A stretch of DNA of 15,598 bases from Dehalococcoidia bacterium (GTDB lineage: Bacteria; Chloroflexota; Dehalococcoidia; GIF9; UBA5629), in contig JAFGLP010000028.1 of the NCBI GenBank assembly GCA_016927965.1, positions 1 through 15,598 on the forward strand. The letters are read 5' to 3'. Each line of letters opens with the position of its first letter. Position 1 is the stretch's first letter. The position numbers and the translations under genes were made by a program. Under the pieces are notes generated by a model. It was not told the origin of the DNA, did not search any database, and worked only from the letters and a program-made list of their open reading frames with translations. Below, piece after piece: positions 7,242-14,509 of the stretch.

Positions 7242-8329
7242 TCAATTACCCCCGGAATCAGGCCTTCCCTGAGTGCGAAATCGCAGAGTACTATGGCGGT
7301 CATGGCCTCTACCACCGGCACGGCCCGCGGGACTATGCAGGCATCATGCCTGCCCCTGATGGCAAGCCCTACATTCTTACCCGTTTCGAGGTTGATTGTC
7401 TTCTGGGGCAGGGCAATGGAGGCAGTGGGCTTAAATGCTATCCTAGCAGTTAAAGGCATGCCGTTGCTGATGCCTCCGGAGATGCCCCCGCTGTTGTTGC
7501 CGAGCGTGACTATGCGGCGCTTCCTGACGGTCAGCGGGTCATTGTGTTCAGATCCTTTCATAGCAGCGGCGGCGAAGCCGGAGCCGAACTCGACTCCCTT
7601 GACAGCTGGTATGGCGAAATATGCTTTAGCAAGGTCGCCTTCCAGCGTATCGAAAACAGGTTCTCCCAGCCCGGCGGGTACATTCAGGGCGATAATTTCA
7701 ATGGCCCCACCGATGCTGTCCCCTTTACGCCTGACTTTTTCTATGACGTCAAGCATTTTGGCGCCGGCGGCCGGGTCGGCACATCGAACAGGGTCTTTAT
7801 AGACGTTCCGCTTAATGCGGCTGACAGTCTGCGGGGAAGCTTGGATGGGTCCTATCTGGACCGTGTAGGCGGCGATTTCTATGCCTGTACTTTGCAGCAC
7901 CCTGGCTGCTACCGCTCCTGCCATAACGAAGCCGGCAGTGATCCTGCCCGAGAACCTGCCGCCTCCCCGGTAGTCATTAAACCCGCTGTATTTGGCGAAT
8001 GCAGCGTAGTCGGCATGTCCGGGGCGGGGAGTCACCCGCATCTCATCGTATACGCTGGAATCGATATTTTTGTTCCAGGTAAGCATGCACAGCGGCGCCC
8101 CGGTGGTGTATCCCTTGAAAAGTCCCGAAAGCACTTCTACGCGGTCCTCCTCTTTGCGGGCCGTCCCCCCGGCGGCTGCTTCCGGCTTCCTCTTATCTAC
8201 CGCACGCTGGATTTCTTTAACGGTCAGGGGCAGGCCGGCAGGGCAGCCATCAATGACCGTGCCGACGCATTGACCATGGCTTTCACCAAAGCTGGTCACG
8301 GTAAATAGTTTCCCTATGCTGTTAGCCAT
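7238..8329 (-). CDS. aroC: Chorismate synthase
   Basis: A protein of 363 residues, the usual length. It eliminates phosphate from EPSP to give chorismate and needs reduced FMN. Signatures in order are [15 protein letters not shown] (6-20) with the catalytic His18; RPGHADY (102-108) with His105; and [20 protein letters not shown] (120-139). Further on are [16 protein letters not shown] and the C-terminal [17 protein letters not shown], all FMN and substrate contacts in this family. The usual RRRP at the end of the first helix is KRKP here. The ATG lies inside the end of aroA, with an 8-nt overlap (ATGGCTAA). No flavin reductase domain is attached, so FMN reduction must come from elsewhere in the cell. 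Confidence 0.96.
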   Translation of the reverse strand: MANSIGKLFTVTSFGESHGQCVGTVIDGCPAGLPLTVKEIQRAVDKRKPEAAAGGTARKEEDRVEVLSGLFKGYTTGAPLCMLTWNKNIDSSVYDEMRVTPRPGHADYAAFAKYSGFNDYRGGGRFSGRITAGFVMAGAVAARVLQSTGIEIAAYTVQIGPIQASPQTVSRIKRNVYKDPVRCADPAAGAKMLDVIEKVRRKGDSIGGAIEIIALNVPAGLGEPVFDTLEGDLAKAYFAIPAVKGVEFGSGFAAAAMKGSEHNDPLTVRKRRIVTLGNNSGGISGGISNGMPLTARIAFKPTASIALPQKTINLETGKNVGLAIRGRHDACIVPRAVPVVEAMTAIVLCDFALREGLIPGVIE

Positions 8330-9584
8330 TTAAAGTAACCTTACCTCCCAGGCTTTTTAATACTTCCCAGTACGCGGGAAATGTCTTGTTAACGCATCCG
8401 GCATCTTCGATTATAGTATCTCCTGCCAGCACGCCCAGTATGCTGAAGGCCATGGCGATGCGATGGTCTCCTTTCGAATCTATAACGGCGCCGTGCGGGG
8501 TCCCGCCGGTGATCAGCAGCCGGTCGGGTTCTTCCGTGACCTGGATGCCCATCCTCTGCAGCCCTTCCCTCATGGCTGATATCCTGTCTGATTCTTTCAG
8601 CCTGGCGCGCAGTATCCCCGTCAGTTCGCTTACCCCGTCAGTCACCGCTGCCAGGGAGGCCAGTGTCGGCAGTAAATCGATGCAGTCGGTAAGATCCGCC
8701 CTGAAGGCATGCAATACCGACTGGCTCAGCATAAGGGCGCCGTGCCCGGCTTTCATATTTGCTCCCATGCGGTTAAGTAAAATCCATATTTCGCAGTCGG
8801 CCTGCCGGCTTTTAGGGTAGAGGTTCAATACTTCGGTCTCACCGGCGACAGCGCCCAGGGCCAGCAGGTATGAGGCTGATGACCAGTCCCCCTCGACGTA
8901 ATATCTCGACGGCCTGTATTTTTGCCGGGGAATATCCATGCGGGTGAAATCCAGATTATGTTCCATGTCGATGCCGAAGGTCTTCATGCAGTCCCGCGTC
9001 ATCATAATATAAGGCCTGGATTCAACGCGGGATGTCAGCTCGATGGTCATGCCGTTCTCAGCAAGGGGAGCGATGAACATCAATGCTGATACAAACTGCG
9101 AGCTGATATCGCCGTCCAATGTGACCCTGCCGCCCTGCAATTTACCTCCCTTGATGGTTACAGGCGCTTTGCCTTCGTCTGTCGAGCAGTCTATTGACAG
9201 GTCCTGTAGCGCTGTCGCCAGTGGTCCCAGCGGCCTTCTGGAAAGCGAATGGCCGGCGGTCAAAATGCATGTCCCGGGTACGGTCGCACATACGGCCATC
9301 ATAAAACGCAATGTGCCCGCCGAATCATGGCAATAGAGGTCACAACCGGGCGGGCGGAATTTGCCGCCGTTGACTGCCCACAATCCTCCCTCATCTCTAA
9401 CCCCTACGCCGATTTTGTCCAGGACCTCCCGTGCGGCGATAGTGTCATCAGCCTCCAGCGGGTGGATTATCTCGCTCTGCCCTTCTGCCAGCGCGGCACA
9501 TATGAGCCCGCGCAGGGTGTAGCTTTTGGAGGACGGTGCTGCCGTTTTCCCATGTATTTTACTTTTGGAGATTACCGCTTTCAT
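8322..9584 (-). CDS. aroA: 3-Phosphoshikimate 1-carboxyvinyltransferase (EPSP synthase)
   Basis: A protein of 420 residues that joins PEP to shikimate-3-phosphate. Visible motifs are [10 protein letters not shown] (16-25), with the substrate-binding Lys20 and Arg25; [10 protein letters not shown] (86-95), where the family more often has [16 protein letters not shown] (115-122); and [12 protein letters not shown] (157-168). Later come [18 protein letters not shown] with the catalytic Asp, RLKESDR and KGDHRIAMA. The glycine that decides glyphosate sensitivity in class I enzymes is kept (SAGT), but the residues around it differ, so sensitivity cannot be predicted. The ATG sits in ATGA, overlapping the aroK stop by 4 nt. 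Confidence 0.95.
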   Translation of the reverse strand: MKAVISKSKIHGKTAAPSSKSYTLRGLICAALAEGQSEIIHPLEADDTIAAREVLDKIGVGVRDEGGLWAVNGGKFRPPGCDLYCHDSAGTLRFMMAVCATVPGTCILTAGHSLSRRPLGPLATALQDLSIDCSTDEGKAPVTIKGGKLQGGRVTLDGDISSQFVSALMFIAPLAENGMTIELTSRVESRPYIMMTRDCMKTFGIDMEHNLDFTRMDIPRQKYRPSRYYVEGDWSSASYLLALGAVAGETEVLNLYPKSRQADCEIWILLNRMGANMKAGHGALMLSQSVLHAFRADLTDCIDLLPTLASLAAVTDGVSELTGILRARLKESDRISAMREGLQRMGIQVTEEPDRLLITGGTPHGAVIDSKGDHRIAMAFSILGVLAGDTIIEDAGCVNKTFPAYWEVLKSLGGKVTLNG

Positions 9585-10099
9585 TTCCTCTCTCTCAGCC
9601 CGGCAATTATCTGTTTTACAACATCTTCAATTTTCAGGTCTGATGTATCGATTATGATATCAGCGAACTTCTCGTAAAGCGGGTGCCTGGCTGCAAGTAA
9701 TCCGGCGACGGTGGTGCAGGGATCTGCCGAATTCAGCAATGGGCGGACATCTTCGCTGCCCTTTACCCGCTGCATGATAACATCCTGGTCCGCCTGCAAG
9801 TATACTATGACGGCATTCTCTTTAAGCTGCTCCATATTGGAATGGTTCAGCACAACTCCGCCTCCACAGGATATAACAGCACGGGTATTGAGCGATGCTC
9901 GCTTAACTGTCTTCGATTCAAGGCTGCGGAAAGCAGGCTCGCCATCGTCCCTGAAGATATCAGAGATCGGTTTGCCTGCCTTTGCTTCTATCAGTGAATC
10001 CAACTCGATATATTCCTTCTTAAGCTTTGAGGCCAGGGCCCTGGCGATGGTAGATTTGCCCGCACCCATAAATCCTATCAGCGCTATGTTACTTTTCAT
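9581..10099 (-). CDS. aroK: Shikimate kinase
   Basis: A protein of 172 residues, a P-loop kinase that phosphorylates the 3-hydroxyl of shikimate with ATP. The Walker A loop is GFMGAGKST (9-17). Asp34 in IELDSLIE is at the shikimate and Mg position, FRDDGEPAFRSLE (49-61) supplies Arg58, and CGGGVV (78-83) is the glycine-rich shikimate loop. A lid with VKGSEDVRPLL follows, and its Arg is expected to close over ATP. Length is typical. The start ATG overlaps the aroE end by 11 nt (TATGAAAAGTAA), the longest overlap in this operon. The symbols aroK and aroL cannot be told apart by sequence. Confidence 0.94.
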   Translation of the reverse strand: MKSNIALIGFMGAGKSTIARALASKLKKEYIELDSLIEAKAGKPISDIFRDDGEPAFRSLESKTVKRASLNTRAVISCGGGVVLNHSNMEQLKENAVIVYLQADQDVIMQRVKGSEDVRPLLNSADPCTTVAGLLAARHPLYEKFADIIIDTSDLKIEDVVKQIIAGLRERK

Positions 10100-10961
10100 A
10101 ATATTTCAAGGAGTGTATGGCTTCTTTCCTCATAACGTTAAGGGGGGCTTTCCTGCCTGTCCATTTTTCAAAAGCCAGCGCCCCCTGCCAGATCAGCATC
10201 TCGAGTCCGTTTATTATCCTGGCGCCTGCCCTGCCGGCTTCTGCCAGCAGCCTGGTCTGATAGGGATTGTAAACGATATCGGCAACAACCAGGCTGCTCC
10301 GCATGAGGCTGCCGGGGACAAGTGAATCATTGACTGCGGGGAACATGCCCACGCTGGTAGTATTAACCAGTATTTGACCCCTTTCCATGGCATCGGCCAG
10401 GTTATTGGCGTTGAGGGCAAGCACCTCAGCGGTCTGGCCGGTGGAAGCCGATACATCGGCTGCGCATCTGGCGGCCTTGCCCGGGGTACGGTTGAGCATG
10501 ATCAGGTTGGCCCCTCTGCCGGCCAGTATAAAAGCAAGGGCGCGTGCGGCGCCGCCTGCACCCAGGATAATCACATTCTTACCTTCAGGTTCCACGCCGT
10601 GTTCCAGAAGCACGTGAAGGAAGCCTTCTGCATCCGTATTATGCCCTGTAAGCTTCCCATCATTGTTGACCAGCACATTGACCGCTCCTATCTCACGGGC
10701 TAGCGGGTCTATTTCATCCAGAAGGGGTATGATATCCACTTTATGGGGGATGGTCACGTTGACGCCGCAAATATTCAGCGCCCGCATGGCCTTGACAGCG
10801 CTGGCCAGGTCCTCTTTTTTTACCCTGAAGGGAACATATACATAATCCAACCCCAGCGCTTTGAATGAGCCGTTGTGCATGGCTGGCGAGACACTGTGTT
10901 CAATGGGGTCACCCATGACGCCGACCAGCCCGGTCCTGCCGGATATTTGCCAGATTTTCAC
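10089..10961 (-). CDS. aroE: Shikimate 5-dehydrogenase
   Basis: A protein of 290 residues that reduces 3-dehydroshikimate to shikimate, normally with NADPH. The N-terminal substrate domain has GVMGDPIEHSVSPAMHN (14-30), with the shikimate-binding serines, and GVNVTIPHK (66-74), with catalytic Lys74. GHNTDAEGF (106-114) gives Asp110. The cofactor domain has the loop GAGGAAR (134-140) and LNRTP (156-160); an NRT motif after beta-2 is typical of NADPH-binding AroE. A conserved C-terminal GLEMLIWQGALAFEKWTG is present. The start codon is GTG, read from GTGA, overlapping the aroD stop by 4 nt. Confidence 0.95.
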   Translation of the reverse strand: MKIWQISGRTGLVGVMGDPIEHSVSPAMHNGSFKALGLDYVYVPFRVKKEDLASAVKAMRALNICGVNVTIPHKVDIIPLLDEIDPLAREIGAVNVLVNNDGKLTGHNTDAEGFLHVLLEHGVEPEGKNVIILGAGGAARALAFILAGRGANLIMLNRTPGKAARCAADVSASTGQTAEVLALNANNLADAMERGQILVNTTSVGMFPAVNDSLVPGSLMRSSLVVADIVYNPYQTRLLAEAGRAGARIINGLEMLIWQGALAFEKWTGRKAPLNVMRKEAIHSLKYYEK

Positions 10962-11614
10962 CGCTTTATCATCCTGTAGATACTGTGCATGGCTGCTACG
11001 GTTATCTGCCCCGGGGCTGAGCCGCCGCCTTCTTTAATTGAGGCATAGGTCAGGTATCCGCCCACCAGCGGGCATAGTATCCGGCTGACCAGCCCTTCGG
11101 TGCCCATGGCGAAAGAAATAATACCGGCCTGAGGGAATTTTTTAATCAGGTCCAGCATGGTTATATTATCATCGAAATGCCTGGCCGTAGCAATGACTTT
11201 ACATAAATCGGCATGCAGGCTGAGCTGCTGCTGCACTGTCCCTTCCAGATAATCGAGCGGCGGCGTGCCCTCCCAATCGTGAAAGGAGATCATGCATTTA
11301 GTCTGCTTTTTAATCCTTTTTACTAAATCTTCAATCCCGGCCGCGTCCGTTTCGATATCTATGATATCTGCTCCCAGCTCGACGGCCTTGAACAGCTCGG
11401 CAACCCGCTCCTCTTCACTGCGTCGCCACTTGCCGCCGTGGGCAGTATCGCGGTTGGCAGCTATCCAGGGCTTGCGCAGCTTGCCTGCCAGCTTTTCCCA
11501 CCCCTTGCCTGCCAGGTCGATACGCAGTTCAAAGAAATCGGCCATATTTTCCACGGCACGTACGGCGGAGAAGTTTTTATCGGTAATTACCGCACAAATC
11601 CTGGCGTTACGCAT
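10958..11614 (-). CDS. aroD: 3-Dehydroquinate dehydratase, type I
   Basis: A protein of 218 residues, slightly short for the type I class. It dehydrates 3-dehydroquinate through a Schiff base. FELRIDL (28-34) is the substrate-binding strand, SFHDWEGTP (110-118) provides the general-base His112, and LCKVIATA (137-144) provides Schiff-base Lys139. FAMGTEGLVSRIL (168-180) holds the carboxylate-binding Arg, and GGSAPGQ (197-203) closes the site. It is clearly not the type II (AroQ) dehydratase. The ATG overlaps the aroB end by 8 nt (ATGCGTAA), the same kind of overlap as aroA/aroC. Confidence 0.94.
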   Translation of the reverse strand: MRNARICAVITDKNFSAVRAVENMADFFELRIDLAGKGWEKLAGKLRKPWIAANRDTAHGGKWRRSEEERVAELFKAVELGADIIDIETDAAGIEDLVKRIKKQTKCMISFHDWEGTPPLDYLEGTVQQQLSLHADLCKVIATARHFDDNITMLDLIKKFPQAGIISFAMGTEGLVSRILCPLVGGYLTYASIKEGGGSAPGQITVAAMHSIYRMIKR

Positions 11615-12689
11615 TATTGTTCTCCAGCACCTCTATAGCCAGGGCAAAGCTCACACTGTCCGAGATAAAGACCTTGCCTATCCGCCTGGGTAAAATGAAC
11701 TTAATCTTACCGCTGTGCACCTTTTTATCATGTTCCATAGCCTTGATGATTTTAGACATATCCAGACGTGGAACACCTACTGGCAGCCCGGCCTCCATGA
11801 GCAGGTTTTTCAGTCTGAGCAGGTCTTTTTCCGGGAAGATGCCCAGCTTGTTTGAAATAACGGCAGCGGTGACCATGCCTATAGAAACCGCCTGCCCGTG
11901 TTTTATCCTGTAATCCGAGGCTGATTCGATGGCGTGGCCGACGGTGTGGCCGAAATTCAGGATGTTCCTCAGGCCGGAATCTTTCTCGTCCTTTTCCACG
12001 ATGTGTGCCTTGATGGTGGCGGACCTGCCTATAATCTCTTCCAGCATGGTATTATCGAACGATTTGATCCTGTCCAGATTTTTTTCCAGCAGGCCGAAGA
12101 AATCGCGGTCCCTGATAATAGCGTATTTAATAACCTCGGCCATGCCGTTGCTGACTTCCATCTGTGGCAGGCTGTGCAGTGTAAAAGTATCGGAGATGAC
12201 GAGCAAAGGCTGGTGAAATACGCCGATATTATTTTTCAGAGGTCCGTGATCGACAGCCGTCTTGCCGCCGATGCTGCTGTCGACCTGCGCCAGCAGTGTG
12301 GTGGGTATTGATACCAGCGGCAGCCCGCGCATATAGGTAGCGGACACAAAGCCCGCCAGGTCGCCGATTACTCCGCCGCCCAGTGCCAGCACGGGCGTGG
12401 ACCGCTCGGCATGGACGCTCTGCATTCCTGCATAGAGCCTGGCGGCGGTATCCAGCGATTTCTGGTCTTCGCCTTCCGGCACCATCAGCACCATCGGTTT
12501 AAACCCGCTTTTGTCCAGGCTGCTTTTTAAGGCATCGCCGAGTAAATTATCCACTACCGGGTTAGTTATAATAACAACCTTGTCGCTCGTTGCCTTTTCC
12601 CTTAACCATGCGCCCGTATGACTGAGCAGATCACGGCCGATACGTATCTCGTATCCCCTGCTGCCCAGCTTGACTTTGACTGTCCTCAA
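11607..12689 (-). CDS. aroB: 3-Dehydroquinate synthase
   Basis: A protein of 360 residues, normal length, that cyclises DAHP to 3-dehydroquinate using bound NAD and a divalent metal. Motifs are PEGEDQKS (71-78), GGGVIGDLAGF (104-114) for NAD, and SIPTTLLAQVDSSIGGKTAVD (from 127). KNNIGVFHQP (152-161) follows, then NGMAEVIKYA with metal ligand Glu185 and Lys188. RNILNFGHTVGHAIE gives metal ligands His248 and His252. The start is TTG, the only such start in the operon, lying in TTGA and overlapping the DAHP synthase stop by 4 nt. The weak start probably relies on coupling to the upstream gene. Confidence 0.96.
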   Translation of the reverse strand: MRTVKVKLGSRGYEIRIGRDLLSHTGAWLREKATSDKVVIITNPVVDNLLGDALKSSLDKSGFKPMVLMVPEGEDQKSLDTAARLYAGMQSVHAERSTPVLALGGGVIGDLAGFVSATYMRGLPLVSIPTTLLAQVDSSIGGKTAVDHGPLKNNIGVFHQPLLVISDTFTLHSLPQMEVSNGMAEVIKYAIIRDRDFFGLLEKNLDRIKSFDNTMLEEIIGRSATIKAHIVEKDEKDSGLRNILNFGHTVGHAIESASDYRIKHGQAVSIGMVTAAVISNKLGIFPEKDLLRLKNLLMEAGLPVGVPRLDMSKIIKAMEHDKKVHSGKIKFILPRRIGKVFISDSVSFALAIEVLENNNA

Positions 12690-13774
12690 CCTATTGAGCC
12701 AACCTCCTGTGTTTTCGCCCCGGCCTTCAGCATATTATAGATTTGCCGGCTAGCATCTATTATATCCTTTAGTTCCTCCGGTGTAACTGTCTGACGTCCG
12801 TCTACGATGGCTTCCTGCGGATTGTAATGTGCTTCGATCATGAGGCCGTCAGCGCCGGCTGCGATGGCTGCGCAGCTCATGCTGAATACCAGGTCGCGGC
12901 GGCCGGTAGCGTGGCTGGGGTCCGCTATCACGGGCAGGTAAGTCTCTTTCTTGAGGACCGGAATGGCGGCCAGGTCCAGGGTATACCTGGTGAACTCCTT
13001 GCCCTTGCCGATGGGTACAATGCCGCGCTCGCACAGAATGATGTCCTTGTTGCCCTCGGCGGCGATGTACTCAGCGAATGAGAGGAACTCCTCGATGCCT
13101 GCACCGAAATGCCTCTTGAACAGGACAGGCCTGTTTTTCTTGCCGGCCTTGGCCAGCAGGTCCTGGTTGTACATGTTGCGTGAGCCGATCTGAATGATAT
13201 CCACATACTCGGCTGCAATGTCGACATGGTCCTCGCCCCTCACCTCGGTGATGACCGGCAGGCCGAATTCCCTGCCGGCTTCGCGCATCCATTTAAGCGC
13301 CTGTTCGGCGCTCTTGCGGTCTGTGCCTCCGACTCCCTGGAAGGAGTGCACCGAGCTGCGCGGTTTGAATATGCCTCCCCTGAGGACATGCGCCCCGGCT
13401 TTTTTGACCGCTTCGGCTATCATGAACAACTGTTTCTTGTTTTCCACGGCGCAGGGGCCTGCCATGAAGATGGGCTCACCGTTTCCTATTTTTAAATTGC
13501 CTATTTGTATGGGCTTGCGCTGGCCCTCGGACCCGTCGACTGCACGGGCATACTCCCGGCTGATCAGTTTATAAGGCGTTTCAATATTAACCACTTCTTT
13601 TACTCCCGGCATTATCGATAGATGATCGAAAGGCATTTTCCTTTCGTCGCCGACCAATCCGATGACCGTCCTAAAGTCCCCGCGCGATATATCGGCGCGC
13701 ATTCCATAGCTCCGTATCTCCTTTACGATACGCTTGATATCTTCGTTTGTTGCGTCCCTTTTCATAATCATCAT
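12686..13774 (-). CDS. aroF: 3-Deoxy-7-phosphoheptulonate (DAHP) synthase, type I-beta
   Basis: A protein of 362 residues, the first enzyme of the pathway (PEP plus erythrose-4-phosphate). Residues 1-80 form a ferredoxin-like regulatory domain of the Thermotoga type, which in studied members is the allosteric Tyr/Phe site. The barrel has GPCAVE (106-111) with metal-ligand Cys108, LRGGIFKPRSS (131-141), QIGSRN (195-200), CERG (248-251) and DPSHATGRRD (285-294) with His288. IEAH (313-316) supplies Glu314 and VDGRQT supplies Asp325. Two spots differ from typical members: LFKRH in place of LLKRG (218-222), and GIVPIGKGKEFTRYTLD in place of GIRTFE..TRNTLD. The ATG at 13774 follows GGAGGAATC (13789-13781). 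The gene lies behind an attenuator-like leader. The symbols aroF, aroG and aroA(f) are used interchangeably for this class. Confidence 0.94.
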   Translation of the reverse strand: MMIMKRDATNEDIKRIVKEIRSYGMRADISRGDFRTVIGLVGDERKMPFDHLSIMPGVKEVVNIETPYKLISREYARAVDGSEGQRKPIQIGNLKIGNGEPIFMAGPCAVENKKQLFMIAEAVKKAGAHVLRGGIFKPRSSVHSFQGVGGTDRKSAEQALKWMREAGREFGLPVITEVRGEDHVDIAAEYVDIIQIGSRNMYNQDLLAKAGKKNRPVLFKRHFGAGIEEFLSFAEYIAAEGNKDIILCERGIVPIGKGKEFTRYTLDLAAIPVLKKETYLPVIADPSHATGRRDLVFSMSCAAIAAGADGLMIEAHYNPQEAIVDGRQTVTPEELKDIIDASRQIYNMLKAGAKTQEVGSIG

Positions 13775-13813
13775 GGCTGGGATTCCTCCGTTATATGTTT
13801 GATTTTTCGATAT

Positions 13814-13846
13814 AAAAAAAGGACCCTCCGCCTGGAGGGTCCTTTT
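13814..13846 (-). terminator. Intrinsic terminator (attenuator) in the aro operon leader
   Basis: On the minus strand GGACCCTCC (13842-13834), loop AGGC, then GGAGGGTCC (13829-13821) form a perfect 9-bp GC-rich stem, extended by four A-U pairs and followed by seven T residues. It stands 25 bases after the leader-peptide stop and ahead of the DAHP synthase ribosome site, with no full-size gene upstream on that strand for it to close. A terminator here therefore most likely attenuates the operon. It could also stop + strand read-through, with four T residues on that side. Confidence 0.88.
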
Positions 13847-13912
13847 AACTTTCTACTCTTCGTTTACTTGTTAGATGGGTATAATGCACTGTCCCCCAAG
13901 CTGATAGCCGGG
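13831..13912 (-). promoter_or_regulatory. Competing leader RNA pairings: 1:2 hairpin and antiterminator
   Basis: Hand folding shows two exclusive structures. In the first, CCCGGCU (13912-13906) pairs with AGCUUGGG (13902-13895) around an AUC loop with one bulged U. In the second, CUUGGGGG (13900-13893) pairs over eight positions, two of them wobble, with CCUCCAGG (13838-13831), which is the 5' arm and loop of the terminator. A ribosome halted on the aromatic codons would cover the first arm and free CUUGGGGG to disrupt the terminator. Pairings are seen in the sequence; the mechanism is inferred and the energies were not computed. Confidence 0.65.
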
Positions 13913-13960
13913 TGTAAACCAATAAGCGTAAAAGTAATAGGAGACTGTGCGATTTATCAT
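13871..13960 (-). CDS. Aromatic-rich attenuation leader peptide (29 aa)
   Basis: A short ORF of 29 codons ending in TAA. Residues 7-15 read SYYFYAYWF, and Tyr19 follows. In all, eight of 29 residues are aromatic (five Tyr, two Phe, one Trp), and seven of the eight consecutive codons 8-15 are aromatic. An in-frame TAA lies three codons before the ATG, so the start is bounded. The ORF lies between a TTGACA promoter and a strong terminator just upstream of the DAHP synthase gene. That is the arrangement of leader peptides such as TrpL and PheL. No Shine-Dalgarno is seen. If the promoter call is right, the transcript begins only about 4-8 bases before the ATG, so the ORF would be read nearly leaderless. 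A chance ORF with this codon content at this exact place seems unlikely. Confidence 0.82.
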   Translation of the reverse strand: MINRTVSYYFYAYWFTPGYQLGGQCIIPI

Positions 13961-13970
13961 ATCGCTTTAG

Positions 13971-13999
13971 AGGTTACCATGAATGCGAACGGGTGTCAA
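13971..13999 (-). promoter_or_regulatory. Promoter of the aro operon
   Basis: On the minus strand a perfect -35 TTGACA (13999-13994) is followed by 17 bases and TAACCT (13976-13971), with TGG immediately before it as an extended -10 element. The expected start of transcription is near 13964, giving a leader of about 190 nt before the DAHP synthase ATG at 13774. The -10 hexamer is weak, but spacing and position fit well. Confidence 0.6.
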
Positions 14000-14060
14000 A
14001 AAATAGTAATGGTTAATTAAGATGGTTGCCAGGTTTGGTTTAGCTGAAATTACACTGTAA

Positions 14061-14141
14061 ATCACAATAATAATCGAGCATCACCCCACCCGGCCATAGT
14101 CCTTGCGGGCTAAACCGGACGGGGTGATAGCCCTATATTGT
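14061..14141. repeat. Long imperfect hairpin of unknown function
   Basis: ATCACCCC (14079-14086) and GGGGTGAT (14120-14127) pair perfectly. Inside, a second CCGG/CCGG stem and an AGTCC/GGGCT stem with loop TTGC can stack, separated by small internal loops. Outside, ACAATA and TATTGT can add another six pairs. There is no T-tract on either side, so it is not a typical terminator. It lies about 15 bases before a strong ribosome site on the + strand. It could be a structured 5' RNA, an operator or a degenerate mobile-element end. I did not recognise a riboswitch class. Confidence 0.5.
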
Positions 14142-14157
14142 AAGGAGGTTGAGGAAG

Positions 14158-14496
14158 CTATGGGTTCAGGTTCAGTTTGTGTGCTGGGCTCACCTCAATA
14201 CTGCTCCTGCTCCATAGTATTGGAGGATATTTGACCTTAGCCTGGGGAATGATCGGATCATGACACCACTGGCTGCCCGCATGACCTCTGATGCTAGTGG
14301 AATTGATAACTATACTCTTACTAAAATTGCCCGTGTCTATAATAAGAGACATGTATTTCAGCATTCCAACATTAAAATTGCTTTTGCTAGCGTACCATTG
14401 AGTGCTACTGATGCGTTCGATGTTCCCGGAATACGGTATCAATCCCAATTTTTCCAACATCAGACCCTTATTATTTATATTTTTTACCAGCCTCAC
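14158..14496 (-). CDS. Doubtful 112-aa hypothetical protein
   Basis: An open frame of 112 codons starting 13 bases after the SDR stop, on the same strand. It opens with GTG (frame 14496); an internal ATG at 14460 with AAGGG upstream is an alternative start. I recognise no domain. The C-terminus (GSQWCHDPIIPQ, then KYPPILWSRSSIEVSPAHK) is rich in Pro, Ser and Trp. A + strand frame of 88 codons overlaps it (14260-14526), and neither shows convincing coding character. It may be a degenerate remnant. The interval 14158-14509 is otherwise without a recognisable gene. Confidence 0.25.
   Translation of the reverse strand: MRLVKNINNKGLMLEKLGLIPYSGNIERISSTQWYASKSNFNVGMLKYMSLIIDTGNFSKSIVINSTSIRGHAGSQWCHDPIIPQAKVKYPPILWSRSSIEVSPAHKLNLNP
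14160..14234 (+). CDS. Possible 24-aa peptide behind a consensus ribosome site
   Basis: A 24-codon ORF beginning MGSGSVCVLGS, with three Cys, and ending in TGA. Its main support is the sequence TAAGGAGGTTGAGG directly upstream, with a nearly full-consensus AAGGAGG about 12 bases before the ATG and a second GAGG closer. It follows the long hairpin at 14061-14141. It has no recognised relatives and is antisense to a doubtful minus-strand ORF. It could be a real small protein, a leader peptide or a chance ORF. Confidence 0.3.
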   Translation: MGSGSVCVLGSPQYCSCSIVLEDI

Positions 14497-14509
14497 CTCT
14501 ATGCTTTCG

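Noticed and set aside
7544..8308. 254-codon + strand ORF opposite aroC
   Set aside because: It is entirely antisense to aroC, which has all its family motifs. Its length comes from the codon bias of the real gene.
13775..13999. T-box riboswitch upstream of the DAHP synthase gene
   Set aside because: There is no T-box core such as GGTGGNACCGCG, no long stem I with specifier loop, and the leader is too short. The aromatic-rich ORF explains the terminator better.
13622..14020. 132-codon + strand ORF across the aro leader
   Set aside because: It runs antisense to the start of the DAHP synthase gene and through the promoter and terminator, has no recognisable domain and no ribosome site, and its composition fits a shadow frame.
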